The notes below the pieces were generated by a model. That model searched no databases, was not told where the DNA came from, and worked only from the letters and a program-made list of their open reading frames with translations. Source: Bosea sp. NBC_00550 (GTDB lineage: Bacteria; Pseudomonadota; Alphaproteobacteria; Rhizobiales; Beijerinckiaceae). From it: a DNA stretch of 64,000 nucleotides. The stretch spans positions 4,492,501-4,556,500 of the forward strand of contig NZ_CP102772.1 of the NCBI RefSeq assembly GCF_026020075.1, in the 5' to 3' direction. A program made the translations under genes and the position numbers. Below are positions 41,968 to 51,288 of this stretch, piece after piece. Every line of letters begins with the position of its first letter. The first letter of the stretch is position 1.

Positions 41968-44640
41968 TCAGGCTTCCCGCAGGGCTGCGGGGGGTGTTTC
42001 ACCGGTTGCGGTGAAAGGCGGACCGGACGCAGCCAGCAGGCGCCCGAGGATCAGGGAAATGATGCCGCCGGCACGCAGCGTGTCGCATTCGAGCGCGGTT
42101 TCGACGGCGGCCCGCACCGGCAACGGCTCGACCGCGCCGCCTGCGCGGTGGATGCGGGCCGCGACAGCGCCGCGCGGGGCGATCGCATCCGGCGCGGCCT
42201 CGATCTCGATGGTGTCGCCGGGGACGAGCGCCAACGAGCCGGGCCCCGTCCCGGGCGCGAGCTGGAGAGGCAGAATCCCCATGCCGATCAGGTTGGAGCG
42301 GTGGATGCGCTCGAAGCTCTGGGCGATGACGGCATTTACGCCGAGGAGCCCAAGCCCTTTGGCCGCCCAGTCTCGCGACGAACCCGTGCCGTAGCGTTCC
42401 CCGGCTATGACGACCATCGCATCTCCCGATGCACGGTAACGCTCGGCAGCGCGCCATAGCGGCAGGGTCTCACCGGTCGGCACATGCAGGGTCGAGCCTG
42501 CCGGCAGGTCGGCGGCGAGCCGGTTCACCAAGGTGCGGTTGGTGAAAAGGCCGCGCAGCATCACCTCCCAGTTGCCGCGGCGCGAAGCGTAGACATTCAG
42601 ATCCCTGGGATCCTCGCCTCGCTCGACCAGCCATCGTCCGGCCTCGCTCGCCGCAGGAGTTTGGCCGGCCGGGGAGATGTGATCCGTGGTGATATCGTCG
42701 CCGAGCACCAGCAGCGGATGAGCGCGGTGATGGCCGAGCCTGCTGGGTTGTATCGCCTTGGCAAAGGGCGGCGGCCGCAGCGCGGTCGAAGCCGGCTTCC
42801 ATGGAAAGAGCCCCGAGGATGGAGCGTCGAGGTCCGACCAGTGCCGGCTCGCGGTTGCCTCGGCAAAAGCATGGCTGAAATCCGCCGGATCGAGTGCGAG
42901 CGCCAGCGCGGCGTCGATCTCGGCGCCTGTGGGCCACAGCTCGGCAAGCGTCACCGGTCTGCCGTCTGCCGTCGAAGTCAACGGCCCCTGCAGGATGTCG
43001 CGATCCGCATCGCCGGCAAGCGCATAGGCGACGACCAGCGCCGGCGAGGCCAGGAAACCGGCCTCGACCTGGCTATGGACGCGACCGGGGAAATTGCGGT
43101 TGCCCGACAGGACGGCGACGGGAAGAACCTCGTCGGCGCGGACGGCGGCATCCATCACCGGCAGCAGAGGCCCCGAATTGCCGATGCAGGTGGTGCAGCC
43201 ATAGCCGACGATGCCGAAGCCGAGGGCCTCGAGATCTTCGAGAAGCCCAGCACGGCTGAGATAGCGTTCGGCCGCAGGCGATCCCGGCGCCAGGGAGGTC
43301 TTCACCCATGCCGGCGGCCTGAGGCCGAGCCGACGCGCCTTGCGCGCGACGAGGCCGGCCGCCACGACGAGGCGAGGGTCGGAGGTATTGGTGCAGCTCG
43401 TGATCGCGGCGATGGCGATGGGAAAACGCGGCAATGAGGCGGAAGGCGTCTTCGGCCGCGGCATGGCGGCGAGGGCCGGCAACACGGCCGCCGGTGTAAG
43501 CAGATCCTGCGGTCGGCGCGGCCCGGCAAGGCTGATGGCGATCGCGGCGAGATCGATCTCGACGATGTCGGTGTAGCGGGGCCGTGCCTGCGGATCGAAC
43601 CAGAGCTGCTGCTCCTTCGCATAGGCCTCGACAAGCGCGATCTGTTGCCGCGAACGCCCCGTTTGCGCCAGGTAATCCAGTGTCGCGCTGTCGATGGGGA
43701 AATAGCCGGTGGAGGCACCGAATTCGGGCGTCATGTTCGCGACCACGGCTCGTTCGCCCGCCGACAGGCCGGAGACGCCCGGGCCGAAGAACTCGACGAA
43801 GGCGCCGGTGACGTTGCGAGCCCGCAGGCGCTGCGTCACCGTCAGCGCGAGATCGGTCGCGCTCACGCCCTCGCGCAGCCGGTTCGTCAGACGCACGCCG
43901 ATGACGTCGGGAATCCGCATCATCACCGGCATGCCGAACATGACGCTCTCGGCCTCGAGCCCGCCGACGCCCCATCCGAGAACGCCGATGCCGTTGATCA
44001 TGGGGGTGTGGCTGTCGGTGCCGATCAGCGTGTCGGGCATCGCCCAGACACGGCCGTCGATCCGCCGCGTGGTCACGACGGTCGCGAGCTGCTCAAGGTT
44101 GATCGTGTGCATGATGCCGGTGCCCGGCGGATGGACCCGGACGCCGCTGAGCGCCTGCGTCGCCCATTTCAAAAAGCGATAGCGCTCGCCGTTCCGGTGA
44201 TACTCGCGCTCCAGATTGACCCGCATGGCATCAGGCGAAGCCGAAAGATCGACACCAAGCGAGTGATCGACCGATACGTCCACCGGCAGAACCGGGCTGA
44301 GGCGCTCAGGGGCGCCCCCCGCTGCGGCGATGGCATCGCGCATCGCTGCGACGTCGACAAGAGCCGGTGTGCAGGTCGTGTCGTGCATCAGCACGCGGCC
44401 GGGCTGAAAGGCGATCTCCGCCGCGGACGTCCCGCGCACGAGCCAGGTTTGCAGATCGGAGAGCGCCTGGTCGCGCTCCTCCTGCGCCTTGGGCTCGCGC
44501 ATGACGTTCTCGGCGATGATCCGCAGGACGTAGGGCAGTTTTTGCAGATCGACGCCGAACCGGCCCGGCAGGTCCGCGATGAGACAGGCCTGTCCGGTCG
44601 CGCTGCCTGTCTCCGAAAAAGATCGTGCTCGAAAACTCAT
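41968..44640 (-). CDS. acnA: Aconitate hydratase (AcnA family)
   Basis: 890 residues from the ATG at 44640, the usual AcnA length; an ATG at 44676 would add 12 poorly conserved residues. Fe-S cysteines are visible in TSCTNTSDP and [13 protein letters not shown]. Other family blocks: [14 protein letters not shown] (with T in the usual Q-F/T-G position), [33 protein letters not shown] and [16 protein letters not shown]. It interconverts citrate, cis-aconitate and isocitrate or a homologue. The linkage to a Bug receptor and FCD regulator suggests a catabolic copy rather than the TCA-cycle enzyme. Confidence 0.88.
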   Translation of the reverse strand: MSFRARSFSETGSATGQACLIADLPGRFGVDLQKLPYVLRIIAENVMREPKAQEERDQALSDLQTWLVRGTSAAEIAFQPGRVLMHDTTCTPALVDVAAMRDAIAAAGGAPERLSPVLPVDVSVDHSLGVDLSASPDAMRVNLEREYHRNGERYRFLKWATQALSGVRVHPPGTGIMHTINLEQLATVVTTRRIDGRVWAMPDTLIGTDSHTPMINGIGVLGWGVGGLEAESVMFGMPVMMRIPDVIGVRLTNRLREGVSATDLALTVTQRLRARNVTGAFVEFFGPGVSGLSAGERAVVANMTPEFGASTGYFPIDSATLDYLAQTGRSRQQIALVEAYAKEQQLWFDPQARPRYTDIVEIDLAAIAISLAGPRRPQDLLTPAAVLPALAAMPRPKTPSASLPRFPIAIAAITSCTNTSDPRLVVAAGLVARKARRLGLRPPAWVKTSLAPGSPAAERYLSRAGLLEDLEALGFGIVGYGCTTCIGNSGPLLPVMDAAVRADEVLPVAVLSGNRNFPGRVHSQVEAGFLASPALVVAYALAGDADRDILQGPLTSTADGRPVTLAELWPTGAEIDAALALALDPADFSHAFAEATASRHWSDLDAPSSGLFPWKPASTALRPPPFAKAIQPSRLGHHRAHPLLVLGDDITTDHISPAGQTPAASEAGRWLVERGEDPRDLNVYASRRGNWEVMLRGLFTNRTLVNRLAADLPAGSTLHVPTGETLPLWRAAERYRASGDAMVVIAGERYGTGSSRDWAAKGLGLLGVNAVIAQSFERIHRSNLIGMGILPLQLAPGTGPGSLALVPGDTIEIEAAPDAIAPRGAVAARIHRAGGAVEPLPVRAAVETALECDTLRAGGIISLILGRLLAASGPPFTATGETPPAALREA

Positions 44641-44648
44641 GCCGAAAG

Positions 44649-44680
44649 ATATGCATAAAGACGACTCAAAATGCAATATA
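44649..44680. promoter_or_regulatory. AT-rich inverted motif before the aconitase gene
   Basis: ATATGCATA at the left and TGCAATATA at the right form an imperfect inverted repeat in otherwise GC-rich DNA, 9-40 bp upstream of the start. It is a plausible FCD-regulator site or -10 region; not a known consensus. Confidence 0.3.
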
Positions 44681-44767
44681 GCGCCCGGCTCTGGGATTGC
44701 CGCTGATAAGGGCTTTCATTTCCGGTGAAGGTGCCGGAAGCGTCGAAACGAGCTGAGGGATCTGCGC

Positions 44768-45469
44768 CTATCGGCCGAAGCTGCCGGTGATCTGAATGCC
44801 AACCTTGACCGCGGTCCTGTCGTTGCCGTCCTTCGATGGCAGGTCGACTGCAAACCAGGGTCCAATGGTCGCCTGGACGATAGGCCGTTGGTGACGATCA
44901 AGCACTACGCCGGTGTGAAGCAGCCAAGGCGCCTTGTCGCCGGCAAGATCGATGGTTAGGTGGCGGAGCAGGCCATTCAGATCCCAATGGGTGTGGCCGT
45001 CGTGGTTGACCACGAAGCCGTTCCTGTCGACATGCACGTCGCAGAGGGTCTTGTTGAACGCGATGTGAAGGCTCGTACCGGTTCCCTCTTCGCGGAAGCT
45101 CGAGCCGATCGCGGCCCCGGCCGCGGCCTGACGCCACCAGGCATCGCGGTGATCGATCCCCGGATTGTCGGGGATGACGGGCTTGGCTCCTGGAACGACC
45201 GCCCGGATCGCTTCATTGAGAGTCTTGGGCGGGAAAGCCCGCTTATCCAGCAGCTTCGCGAATTCCTCGCGCATGCCGTCGCGGAACTGAAACAGGATGC
45301 CTGGCGAGGCCGGGGGCTCGAACACCTGCACGACATGTCCGACGAACGGATACAGGCTCTGGTTGAACACACGCTGGAAATGGGTCGCCGCGAACTGCAC
45401 TTCCCATCGCAGGCGCAGTTCAGGCTGCATCGGGCCGGTTGGGCATCGGGGCGTTTTGATCGGAGCCAT
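44768..45469 (-). CDS. Conserved-looking protein of unknown function
   Basis: 233 residues, ATG at 45469 supported by AGGAGAAGGG 7 nt upstream. I do not recognise the family. It has no signal peptide or membrane segment. The first half is aromatic and mixed charge (FAATHFQRVFNQSLYPFVGH). The second half alternates hydrophobic strands with His and Asp (SLHIAFNKTLCDVHVDRNGF, HDGHTHWDLNGLLRHLTIDL), suggesting a beta-rich domain and possible metal binding. Natural amino acid composition and strong ribosome binding site support a real gene. It is flanked by the aconitase promoter and mbfA. Confidence 0.7.
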   Translation of the reverse strand: MAPIKTPRCPTGPMQPELRLRWEVQFAATHFQRVFNQSLYPFVGHVVQVFEPPASPGILFQFRDGMREEFAKLLDKRAFPPKTLNEAIRAVVPGAKPVIPDNPGIDHRDAWWRQAAAGAAIGSSFREEGTGTSLHIAFNKTLCDVHVDRNGFVVNHDGHTHWDLNGLLRHLTIDLAGDKAPWLLHTGVVLDRHQRPIVQATIGPWFAVDLPSKDGNDRTAVKVGIQITGSFGR

Positions 45470-45536
45470 CGTCCCTTCTCCTGAAGAGAGCCAGGCTGCC
45501 AATCTACGCCAATATCGCGTTCTCGTCACCAAATGT

Positions 45537-45555
45537 CCGGACCGAAGCGGTCCGG
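45537..45555. other. Perfect 8-bp hairpin between mbfA and the unknown gene
   Basis: CCGGACCG-AAG-CGGTCCGG, downstream of mbfA. No T-run on either side, so intrinsic termination is doubtful. Confidence 0.45.
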
Positions 45556-45624
45556 GCGACCTCGCCATGGTGATGGAGAGTCGACCATTCGGAATGGGAC
45601 AGAGTTGATCCTAGGCCGCAAAAG

Positions 45625-45664
45625 CCGGCGCTTGCTTGATGTCCCCGGCGCTTGCTTGATGTCC
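45625..45664. repeat. Exact 20-bp tandem duplication
   Basis: CCGGCGCTTGCTTGATGTCC occurs twice head to tail, 25 bp after the mbfA stop (on the minus strand). It is non-coding and probably a recent slippage event. Confidence 0.85.
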
Positions 45665-45688
45665 GTTTCAATTCGGAGGCTGCCACGT

Positions 45689-46678
45689 CTAGGCTCCGCC
45701 GATGAAAATGCCCGCCGCCAGCACGAGCAGACCGCCGAGAATGACCTGAAAAACGGCCCGCCCGACAGGCGTCTCCATAAAGCGATGCTGGATCCAGACG
45801 ATGGCCCAAAGCTCCACGAAGACGACGCAGAGCGCGATCGAGGTGGCGGTCCAGAAATCAGGAATGAGATAGGGCAGGGCGTGTCCAAGCCCGCCGAGTG
45901 TGGTCATGACGCCGGAAGCCAGTCCGCGCTTCCACGGCGCCCCCCTTCCAGACAATTTGCCATCGTCATGCGCGGCTTCCGTGAAGCCCATCGAGATGCC
46001 GGCGCCGACGGAGGCCGACAGTCCGATAAGGAAGGTCGTCCAAGGGTTCTGGGTCGCGAACGCCGTGGCGAAAATGGGCGCCAGCGTCGAAACGGATCCA
46101 TCCATCAATCCGGCAAGACCGGGCTGGACCCAGGTCAGAAGGAATTGGCGCTTGGCATGCTCGCCTTCGGCTTCTCCCGCGCGGCTGTGCACGAGCGCGT
46201 CCGTCAGCTCCAGCGCCATTTTCTCGTGATTGGCCTCTGCCGCGGCCAGGTCGCCCAGCAGCTTGCGCATCTCGGCATCCGGGCAGTGAGACGCCGCCAG
46301 CTGATAGAAGTTCTCGGCCTGCCGCTCCATATCGGCGGCTTCTGCGCGCACCCGCTCCAGCGGGAGCGTTTTCACCAGCCAAAGCGGCCGCCTCTCATAG
46401 AAGCCTTCGATATGCTCGCGGCGGATCGGGACGACGGCTTGGCCGAACCGACGCATGTAAAGGTCCAGCAGGCTGCGCCGATGCTCATTCTCTTCGGCGG
46501 CCATGTCCTCGAAGACCTTGGCCGACGCCGGATACTCTTCGCGCAGGTTCGCTGCGTAGGCGGCATAGATGCGCCCATCTTCCTCCTCGGCGAGAATGGC
46601 GAGGGACAGGACTTCCTTCTGGCTCAGGTCATCGAATCGGCGCCGGGCAGGTCGAAAGAAGGAAAACAGCGCGGGCAT
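45689..46678 (-). CDS. mbfA: Membrane-bound ferritin-like iron exporter MbfA
   Basis: 329 residues. The N-terminal erythrin/ferritin-like domain (residues about 15-160) carries the diiron E-E-x-H pattern: LAEEEDGRIYAAY, MAAEENEHRR and a second half ending AAAEANHEKM. The C-terminal VIT1/CCC1 membrane domain (GLAGLMDGSVSTLAPIFATA, SASVGAGISMGFTEAAHDDG) has about five helices. Rhizobial MbfA exports iron and protects against iron and peroxide stress. A perfect ICE-like palindrome lies 34 bp before the start, so Irr control is expected. No strong ribosome binding site is visible. Confidence 0.93.
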   Translation of the reverse strand: MPALFSFFRPARRRFDDLSQKEVLSLAILAEEEDGRIYAAYAANLREEYPASAKVFEDMAAEENEHRRSLLDLYMRRFGQAVVPIRREHIEGFYERRPLWLVKTLPLERVRAEAADMERQAENFYQLAASHCPDAEMRKLLGDLAAAEANHEKMALELTDALVHSRAGEAEGEHAKRQFLLTWVQPGLAGLMDGSVSTLAPIFATAFATQNPWTTFLIGLSASVGAGISMGFTEAAHDDGKLSGRGAPWKRGLASGVMTTLGGLGHALPYLIPDFWTATSIALCVVFVELWAIVWIQHRFMETPVGRAVFQVILGGLLVLAAGIFIGGA

Positions 46679-46711
46679 GGCGTCACCAGCCAGAATGGGT
46701 CGACGACCTTA

Positions 46712-46728
46712 TTTAGAAATATTCTAAA
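46712..46728 (-). promoter_or_regulatory. Irr-type iron control element (ICE) of mbfA
   Basis: TTTAGAA-ATA-TTCTAAA is a perfect 7-3-7 palindrome matching the Irr box of rhizobial mbfA and other iron genes. At 34-50 bp upstream of the start it fits repression by Irr under low iron. Confidence 0.82.
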
Positions 46729-46877
46729 GTTTAGTCCACTCCGGCATATGCTTTCGTGCGGGCCGTCAGGGCGCCGGAGTCCTGCTGCATGTGCTGGTCG
46801 GCGCCTGCGACGCCAGTCAGGCGGCGCAGGCGGGTGACGATCGTTCGTTCGACGGACTCGGTCCCGGCCGTCCCTCG

Positions 46878-48584
46878 CTAGCCCTTGCGCGCGGCGAGGA
46901 AGGCGGCGTGCTCCTTGACCAGATCGCCCGCCAGCGCCTTGGCGATCAGGGTGCGGGTGTTGGGCAGGCCGTAGATCGCGGCGAAGGAGCCGAAGCGCGG
47001 GCCCTGCTCCTCGCCGAACAGCACCTGGTAGATCGCCTTCCACCAGTCGCCCGAGACGCCCGGACGCTCCGGCGTCGCGTTCTTGGCGGCGAGGTTCTGG
47101 TAGCGCGGGATGGCGCGGGCCACGTCCAGCGCGGCGTCCTGCACCATCTCCGGTGTGGCGTCGGCCGGCAGGGCCGCGATGGCCGCGTCGAGCTTGGTGA
47201 AGGCATCGCGCTCGACCTCGTCGGCCGGACGGTAGCTCTTCGCCGGCTTCACGAAATCGCGGAAATAAGCGATCGCATAGCCGACCAGCGCATCGAGGCG
47301 CGGATGTGTTTCAGGCGAGATCGAGGGAGCATAGCGCTGGAGGAAGCCCCAGAGCACGGCCTTGTCCTCCGAATTCGCGACGGCGACGAGGTTCATCAGC
47401 AGGCCGAAGCTGATCTGCGTGCGCACCGCGTTGTCGCCCTCGCCCGAGGCGATCACCTCCGGCTCCGGCGGATCGCCGGCATGGATATGCCAGACCGGGT
47501 TGCCGAGCCGGTTCTTCCAGTCCTGCTTCTCATAGCCGTTGAGGAACTGGAGATATTCGTCGATGGCGCGCGGGATGACGTCGAAATGCAGCTTCTTCGC
47601 CTCGCGCGGGCGCTGGAACATGTAGAGCGCCAGGCTCTCCGGCGGACCGTAGGTCAGCCAGTCCTCGATCGTCAGGCCGTTGCCCTTCGACTTCGAAATC
47701 TTCTGGCCGAGATCGTCGAGGAAGAGCTCGTAGTTGAAGCCTTCCGGCGGCGTGGCATCGAGCGCACGCGCGATCTGCGAGGAGACCTTGACCGAGTCGA
47801 TCAGATCCTTGCCGGCCATCTCGTAGTCGACGCCCAGCGCGACCCAGCGCATCGCCCAGTCCGGCTTCCACTGGAGCTTCACATGGCCGCCGGTGACCGG
47901 GGTGACGAAGCGCTCGCGCGTTTCTGGATCGGTCCAGGCGATGGTGCCGGTCTCGACATCGACCTCGTCGATCGGCACCTGCATGACGATGCGGGTCTTC
48001 GGATGGATGGGCAGGAAGGGCGAATAGGTCGCGGCCCGCTCCTCGCGCAAAGTCGGCAGCATGATCTTCATCACCGCATCGTAGCGGGCGAGCATCTTGA
48101 GCAGCGTCGCGTCGAACTCGCCGGCCCGGTACGAGTCGGTCGAGGACTTGAACTCGTAGTCGAAGCCGAAGCCGTCCAGGAAGGCACGCAGGCGCGCATT
48201 GTTGTGGCGGCCGAACGAGTCATGCGTGCCGAACGGGTCCGGCACCTCGGTCAGCGGCTTGCCGAGATTGGCGGCGAGCAGCTCCTTGTTCGGCACATTG
48301 TCCGGCACCTTGCGTAGGCCGTCCAGATCGTCCGAGAAGGCGATCAGCCGGGTCGGGATGGTGTTGCCGGTCAGCACCCTGAAGGCATGCCGGACCATCG
48401 AGGTGCGCGCGACCTCGCCGAAGGTGCCGATATGCGGCAGGCCCGAGGGGCCGTATCCGGTTTCGAAGATCACCGATTTCTTGCCGGATTTCTCGATGCG
48501 GGCCACGAGCTTGCGGGCCTCCTCGAACGGCCAGGCGGCCGAACGCTGGGCGGCGTCAACAAGGGCTGCGTCGAAGGCGGGCAT
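46878..48584 (-). CDS. lysK: Class I lysyl-tRNA synthetase
   Basis: 568 residues from the ATG at 48584 ([20 protein letters not shown]). Class I signatures: HIGH-type SGLPHIGT near residue 51 and KISKSKG. Further class I LysRS blocks are [18 protein letters not shown] and FLDDLGQ. It charges tRNA-Lys in the cytoplasm. The class I form is typical of alphaproteobacteria and archaea. Upstream codons to 48653 were discarded. Confidence 0.95.
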   Translation of the reverse strand: MPAFDAALVDAAQRSAAWPFEEARKLVARIEKSGKKSVIFETGYGPSGLPHIGTFGEVARTSMVRHAFRVLTGNTIPTRLIAFSDDLDGLRKVPDNVPNKELLAANLGKPLTEVPDPFGTHDSFGRHNNARLRAFLDGFGFDYEFKSSTDSYRAGEFDATLLKMLARYDAVMKIMLPTLREERAATYSPFLPIHPKTRIVMQVPIDEVDVETGTIAWTDPETRERFVTPVTGGHVKLQWKPDWAMRWVALGVDYEMAGKDLIDSVKVSSQIARALDATPPEGFNYELFLDDLGQKISKSKGNGLTIEDWLTYGPPESLALYMFQRPREAKKLHFDVIPRAIDEYLQFLNGYEKQDWKNRLGNPVWHIHAGDPPEPEVIASGEGDNAVRTQISFGLLMNLVAVANSEDKAVLWGFLQRYAPSISPETHPRLDALVGYAIAYFRDFVKPAKSYRPADEVERDAFTKLDAAIAALPADATPEMVQDAALDVARAIPRYQNLAAKNATPERPGVSGDWWKAIYQVLFGEEQGPRFGSFAAIYGLPNTRTLIAKALAGDLVKEHAAFLAARKG

Positions 48585-48957
48585 TTGGGCGGGTATCCTC
48601 TCCGCGATGTGTCTAAAAAGCGGGTTCGTTAGGTACGACCTCGCCAAAAGCATAAACGGTATCGCTTATCGGCGAGCCACGGGCTTTCGCAGATTGCGAA
48701 GGCCGCCGTCAATGTGCGCGTGTTGCCAGGCTCGTCATGCTCGGGCTCGACCCGAGCATCTCGGCCCGGAAGAGGCGCGTCGCTGGAGCTTAGTTCGGAC
48801 AGAGATTCTCGGGTCTCAGCTTCGCTTCGCCCGAGAATGACGGCGTGCAAACCGCTTGTCCGGAATGACGGCATTCTCTTTTCCGCGGTTGCCGTGCCCG
48901 TTGCGCGGGATAGTCTGGATGCTTTCGTATCTGACCATGCCTTGAAAGGATGCCGCT
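48585..48957. other. 373-bp divergent region between lysK and the M20 gene with a family B repeat
   Basis: The element at 48733-48842 is followed within 30 bp by another repeat-like end, TTGTCCGGAATGACGG (48857-48872). AT-richer stretches at 48640-48665 could hold the lysK promoter; no tRNA or other gene is visible. Confidence 0.5.
48733..48842. repeat. Palindromic element, family B
   Basis: 110 bp from CGTCATGCTCGGGCTCGACC to CGCCCGAGAATGACG-type ends with inner GAGCATCTC and GAGATTCTC. Confidence 0.9.
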
Positions 48958-50115
48958 TTGGACCGCGACCTGCTCGACAAGCTGACCGCTTGGCGACGAC
49001 ATCTCCACGCCAACCCCGAATTGTCGTTGCAGGAGGCTGAGACCAGCGCCTTCGTGCAGGAGAAGTTGAAGGAGCTGGGCATTCCCTTCACCGCCAATGT
49101 CGGCGGCCACGGCGTGGTCGCCACGCTCCAGCGCGGTTCCTCGGAACGCTCGGTCGGCCTGCGCGCCGACATGGACGCGCTACCCATACAGGAGGTCAAC
49201 GACCTTCCGTATAAATCCGGCAAGACCAACGTCATGCATGCCTGTGGCCATGACGGCCATACCGTCTCGCTGCTCGGCGCGGCGGCGCTGCTCAACAGCG
49301 ACGAGAGCTGGAGCGGCACGGTCCAGTTCCTGTTCCAGCCGGCCGAGGAAGGCTATGGCGGGGCGAAGGCGATGATCGCCGACAAGCTGTTCGAGCGCTT
49401 CCCGATGGAGCGCGTCTTCGGCCTTCACAACTGGCCGGGGCTGGAGGCCGGCACCGTCGCCGTGCATCGCGGCCCCGTGATGGCCGAGCCGGGGAAATTT
49501 AAGATCACGCTGTCGGGCACGGCGGGCCACGCCGCCAAGCCGGAGCTGACCCATGATCCGATCACGGCGATGGGGCACCTGATCGTGGCGCTGCAGACCA
49601 TCGTCTCGCGCAATGTCAGCCCGATGGAGAACGCGGTCGTCACGATCGGGCAGATCCATGGTGGGCTCGCCTCGAACCAGATCCCGACCCATGTCTGGAT
49701 CGAGGGCACCTATCGCGTCTTCACGGTGCCGGTGCGCGAGCGGGTCGTGCAGCGCATCCGCGATATCGCCAACAACATCGCCGCCACCTTCGAGATGACG
49801 GCCGATGTCGATTTCTCGCTCGGCGGGCTCGCGACGATCAACACGCCGGACGAGGAGGACATGGCGGCGAATGCGGCGAAGGCCGCGGGGCTCGGGCTGT
49901 GCCGCGACATCCCCGCCAGCACGACCTCCGAGGATTTCTGCTATTTCCTCCAGGACGACAGGCCCGGCGCCTATGTCTGGGTCGGGAACGGCCCGGCCGT
50001 GAACGGCGGCGAGCTGCACAATGACCGCTACGACTTCAACGACGCGATCCTGCCGGCGACCTCCGGCTGGCTAGCGGCGGTGGCGAAGCAGGCGCTGGCC
50101 AGCAACGCGCCCTAA
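48958..50115 (+). CDS. M20 family amidohydrolase (hippurate hydrolase/IAA-amino-acid hydrolase-like)
   Basis: 385 residues, starting at TTG (48958) with AAAGGA 7 nt upstream; an out-of-frame ATG at 48950 stops early. Metal-binding motifs are HACGHDGHT and PAEEGYGG with the Glu pair, then GLHNWPGLEAG and TSEDFCYFL. The dimerisation lid (GTAGHAAKPELTHDPITA) is conserved. It cleaves N-acyl amino acids or related amides in the cytoplasm; the exact substrate is unknown. Confidence 0.9.
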   Translation: MDRDLLDKLTAWRRHLHANPELSLQEAETSAFVQEKLKELGIPFTANVGGHGVVATLQRGSSERSVGLRADMDALPIQEVNDLPYKSGKTNVMHACGHDGHTVSLLGAAALLNSDESWSGTVQFLFQPAEEGYGGAKAMIADKLFERFPMERVFGLHNWPGLEAGTVAVHRGPVMAEPGKFKITLSGTAGHAAKPELTHDPITAMGHLIVALQTIVSRNVSPMENAVVTIGQIHGGLASNQIPTHVWIEGTYRVFTVPVRERVVQRIRDIANNIAATFEMTADVDFSLGGLATINTPDEEDMAANAAKAAGLGLCRDIPASTTSEDFCYFLQDDRPGAYVWVGNGPAVNGGELHNDRYDFNDAILPATSGWLAAVAKQALASNAP

Positions 50116-50128
50116 AACGGAAGCCCCG

Positions 50129-50273
50129 CCGTCATTCCGGGGCGGGCCGAAGGCGCGAGCCCGGAATCCATGACCACAGGAGGTGAAGAAGGGTCGGCAC
50201 CGATGCCGCTCTTCCTGACCCGTCGTGGTCATGGGTTCCGGGCTCATTGCTGCGCAATGCCCCGGAATGACGG
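50129..50273. repeat. Palindromic element, family A
   Basis: 145 bp from CCGTCATTCCGGGGC to GCCCCGGAATGACGG, with inner CCGGAATCCATGACCAC and GTGGTCATGGGTTCCGG arms, between convergent genes. Confidence 0.92.
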
Positions 50274-50300
50274 CGAGATTCCGTGCAGAAATTCCGAGCG

Positions 50301-51131
50301 CTAATACGGACTGACCGGGAAGAAGCGCAGATAGAGCCGGGCGTAGGTCCCGTCGTCCCACAAGCCCTGCAGCGCGTAGTCGATAGCGCGCTTCAGGGCG
50401 GGGTCGTCCCTGCGCATGAGGAAGGCGACGCCTTCGCCGAAATAGCGGCTTTCCAGATAAGGGCCGCCGGAGAAGGCGAATTCGCCCCCGCTGCCGGCGA
50501 GCGTCAGCGACAGCGCGACGCCGTCGGCGAAGACGTACTCCGCCTCGCCGCTGCGCAGTGCGGCGATGGCGGCGCCGAGATTGGCGCTCTCCCGGCGTTG
50601 CACGAAGGGCATCAGCCTTTCGAGGAAGGCCTGGTGCGCCGTGCCGGCGACCACCGCGACACGGCGGCCCTGCAGGGCGGCGCTGTCCAGCGTGGCACGG
50701 GCATTGCCGCGCGTGGTGGCGAAGCGGGCCGGGGCGCGGAAATAGAGATGGCTCGCGGCGAAGCGCTCCCGCAGCGCCGGCGTCAGGTTCATCGCCGAAG
50801 CCAGCACGTCGCCGCGGCCCTCGGTGAGCGAGTCCGGCAAGGTGTCGAAGCGGCGCGGCTGGATCGTGCAGGTCCAGGCGAGCTTTTCGCAGATGGCGCG
50901 GGCGAGCTCGACCGAGAAGCCGGTCAGTGCGCCGTCCGGTCCGGCGAAATGAAACGGCGGATAGTCGTCATCGGTCAGGAAGCGCACGACACGCGGCGGG
51001 CCGGGCTCCGGCCGGTCGAGCCGGATGCGCGGGTCCCAGAGATTGGGCACGGCGACGCGTGGTGGAGCCTGCGCCGTGGCGGTCGCAGCCAGCAGGGTCG
51101 AGAGGGCGAGGGCGGTCAGCGCGCGAAGCAT
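50301..51131 (-). CDS. Orphan extracellular solute-binding protein, family 3
   Basis: 276 residues with a signal peptide (MLRALTALALSTLLAATATA-QAP). SBP_bac_3 features: FLTDDDYPPFHFAGPDGALT, GFSVELARAICEKL, GDVLASAMNLTPALRERF and a C-terminal LKRAIDYALQGLWDDGTYAR. It probably binds an amino acid or small organic acid. No permease or ATPase is adjacent and repeats flank it on both sides, so it works with a distant transporter or as a sensor input. Confidence 0.85.
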   Translation of the reverse strand: MLRALTALALSTLLAATATAQAPPRVAVPNLWDPRIRLDRPEPGPPRVVRFLTDDDYPPFHFAGPDGALTGFSVELARAICEKLAWTCTIQPRRFDTLPDSLTEGRGDVLASAMNLTPALRERFAASHLYFRAPARFATTRGNARATLDSAALQGRRVAVVAGTAHQAFLERLMPFVQRRESANLGAAIAALRSGEAEYVFADGVALSLTLAGSGGEFAFSGGPYLESRYFGEGVAFLMRRDDPALKRAIDYALQGLWDDGTYARLYLRFFPVSPY

Positions 51132-51177
51132 CGCCGCGCATCTGGCGCCGGATGGAGTTGAGGATCAAGAGGCCCGC

Positions 51178-51280
51178 CGTCATGCTCGGGTTTGACCCGA
51201 GCATCTCTTGCCGGATGCGGCTCCAAGCCTTCGCGTCATGAGATTCTCGGGTCGAAGCTTTGCTTCGCCCGAGAATGACG
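51178..51280. repeat. Palindromic element, family B
   Basis: 103 bp from CGTCATGCTCGGGTTTGACC to TTCGCCCGAGAATGACG, 8 bp after the uxuB stop side. Confidence 0.9.
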
Positions 51281-51288
51281 GAGCTGTA

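Noticed and set aside
41947..44658. Series of open frames on the plus strand across the aconitase gene
   Set aside because: Shadow frames; the minus strand has intact aconitase motifs throughout.
48585..48957. tRNA gene between lysK and the amidohydrolase
   Set aside because: No TTCGA-type T-loop or cloverleaf arms were found.
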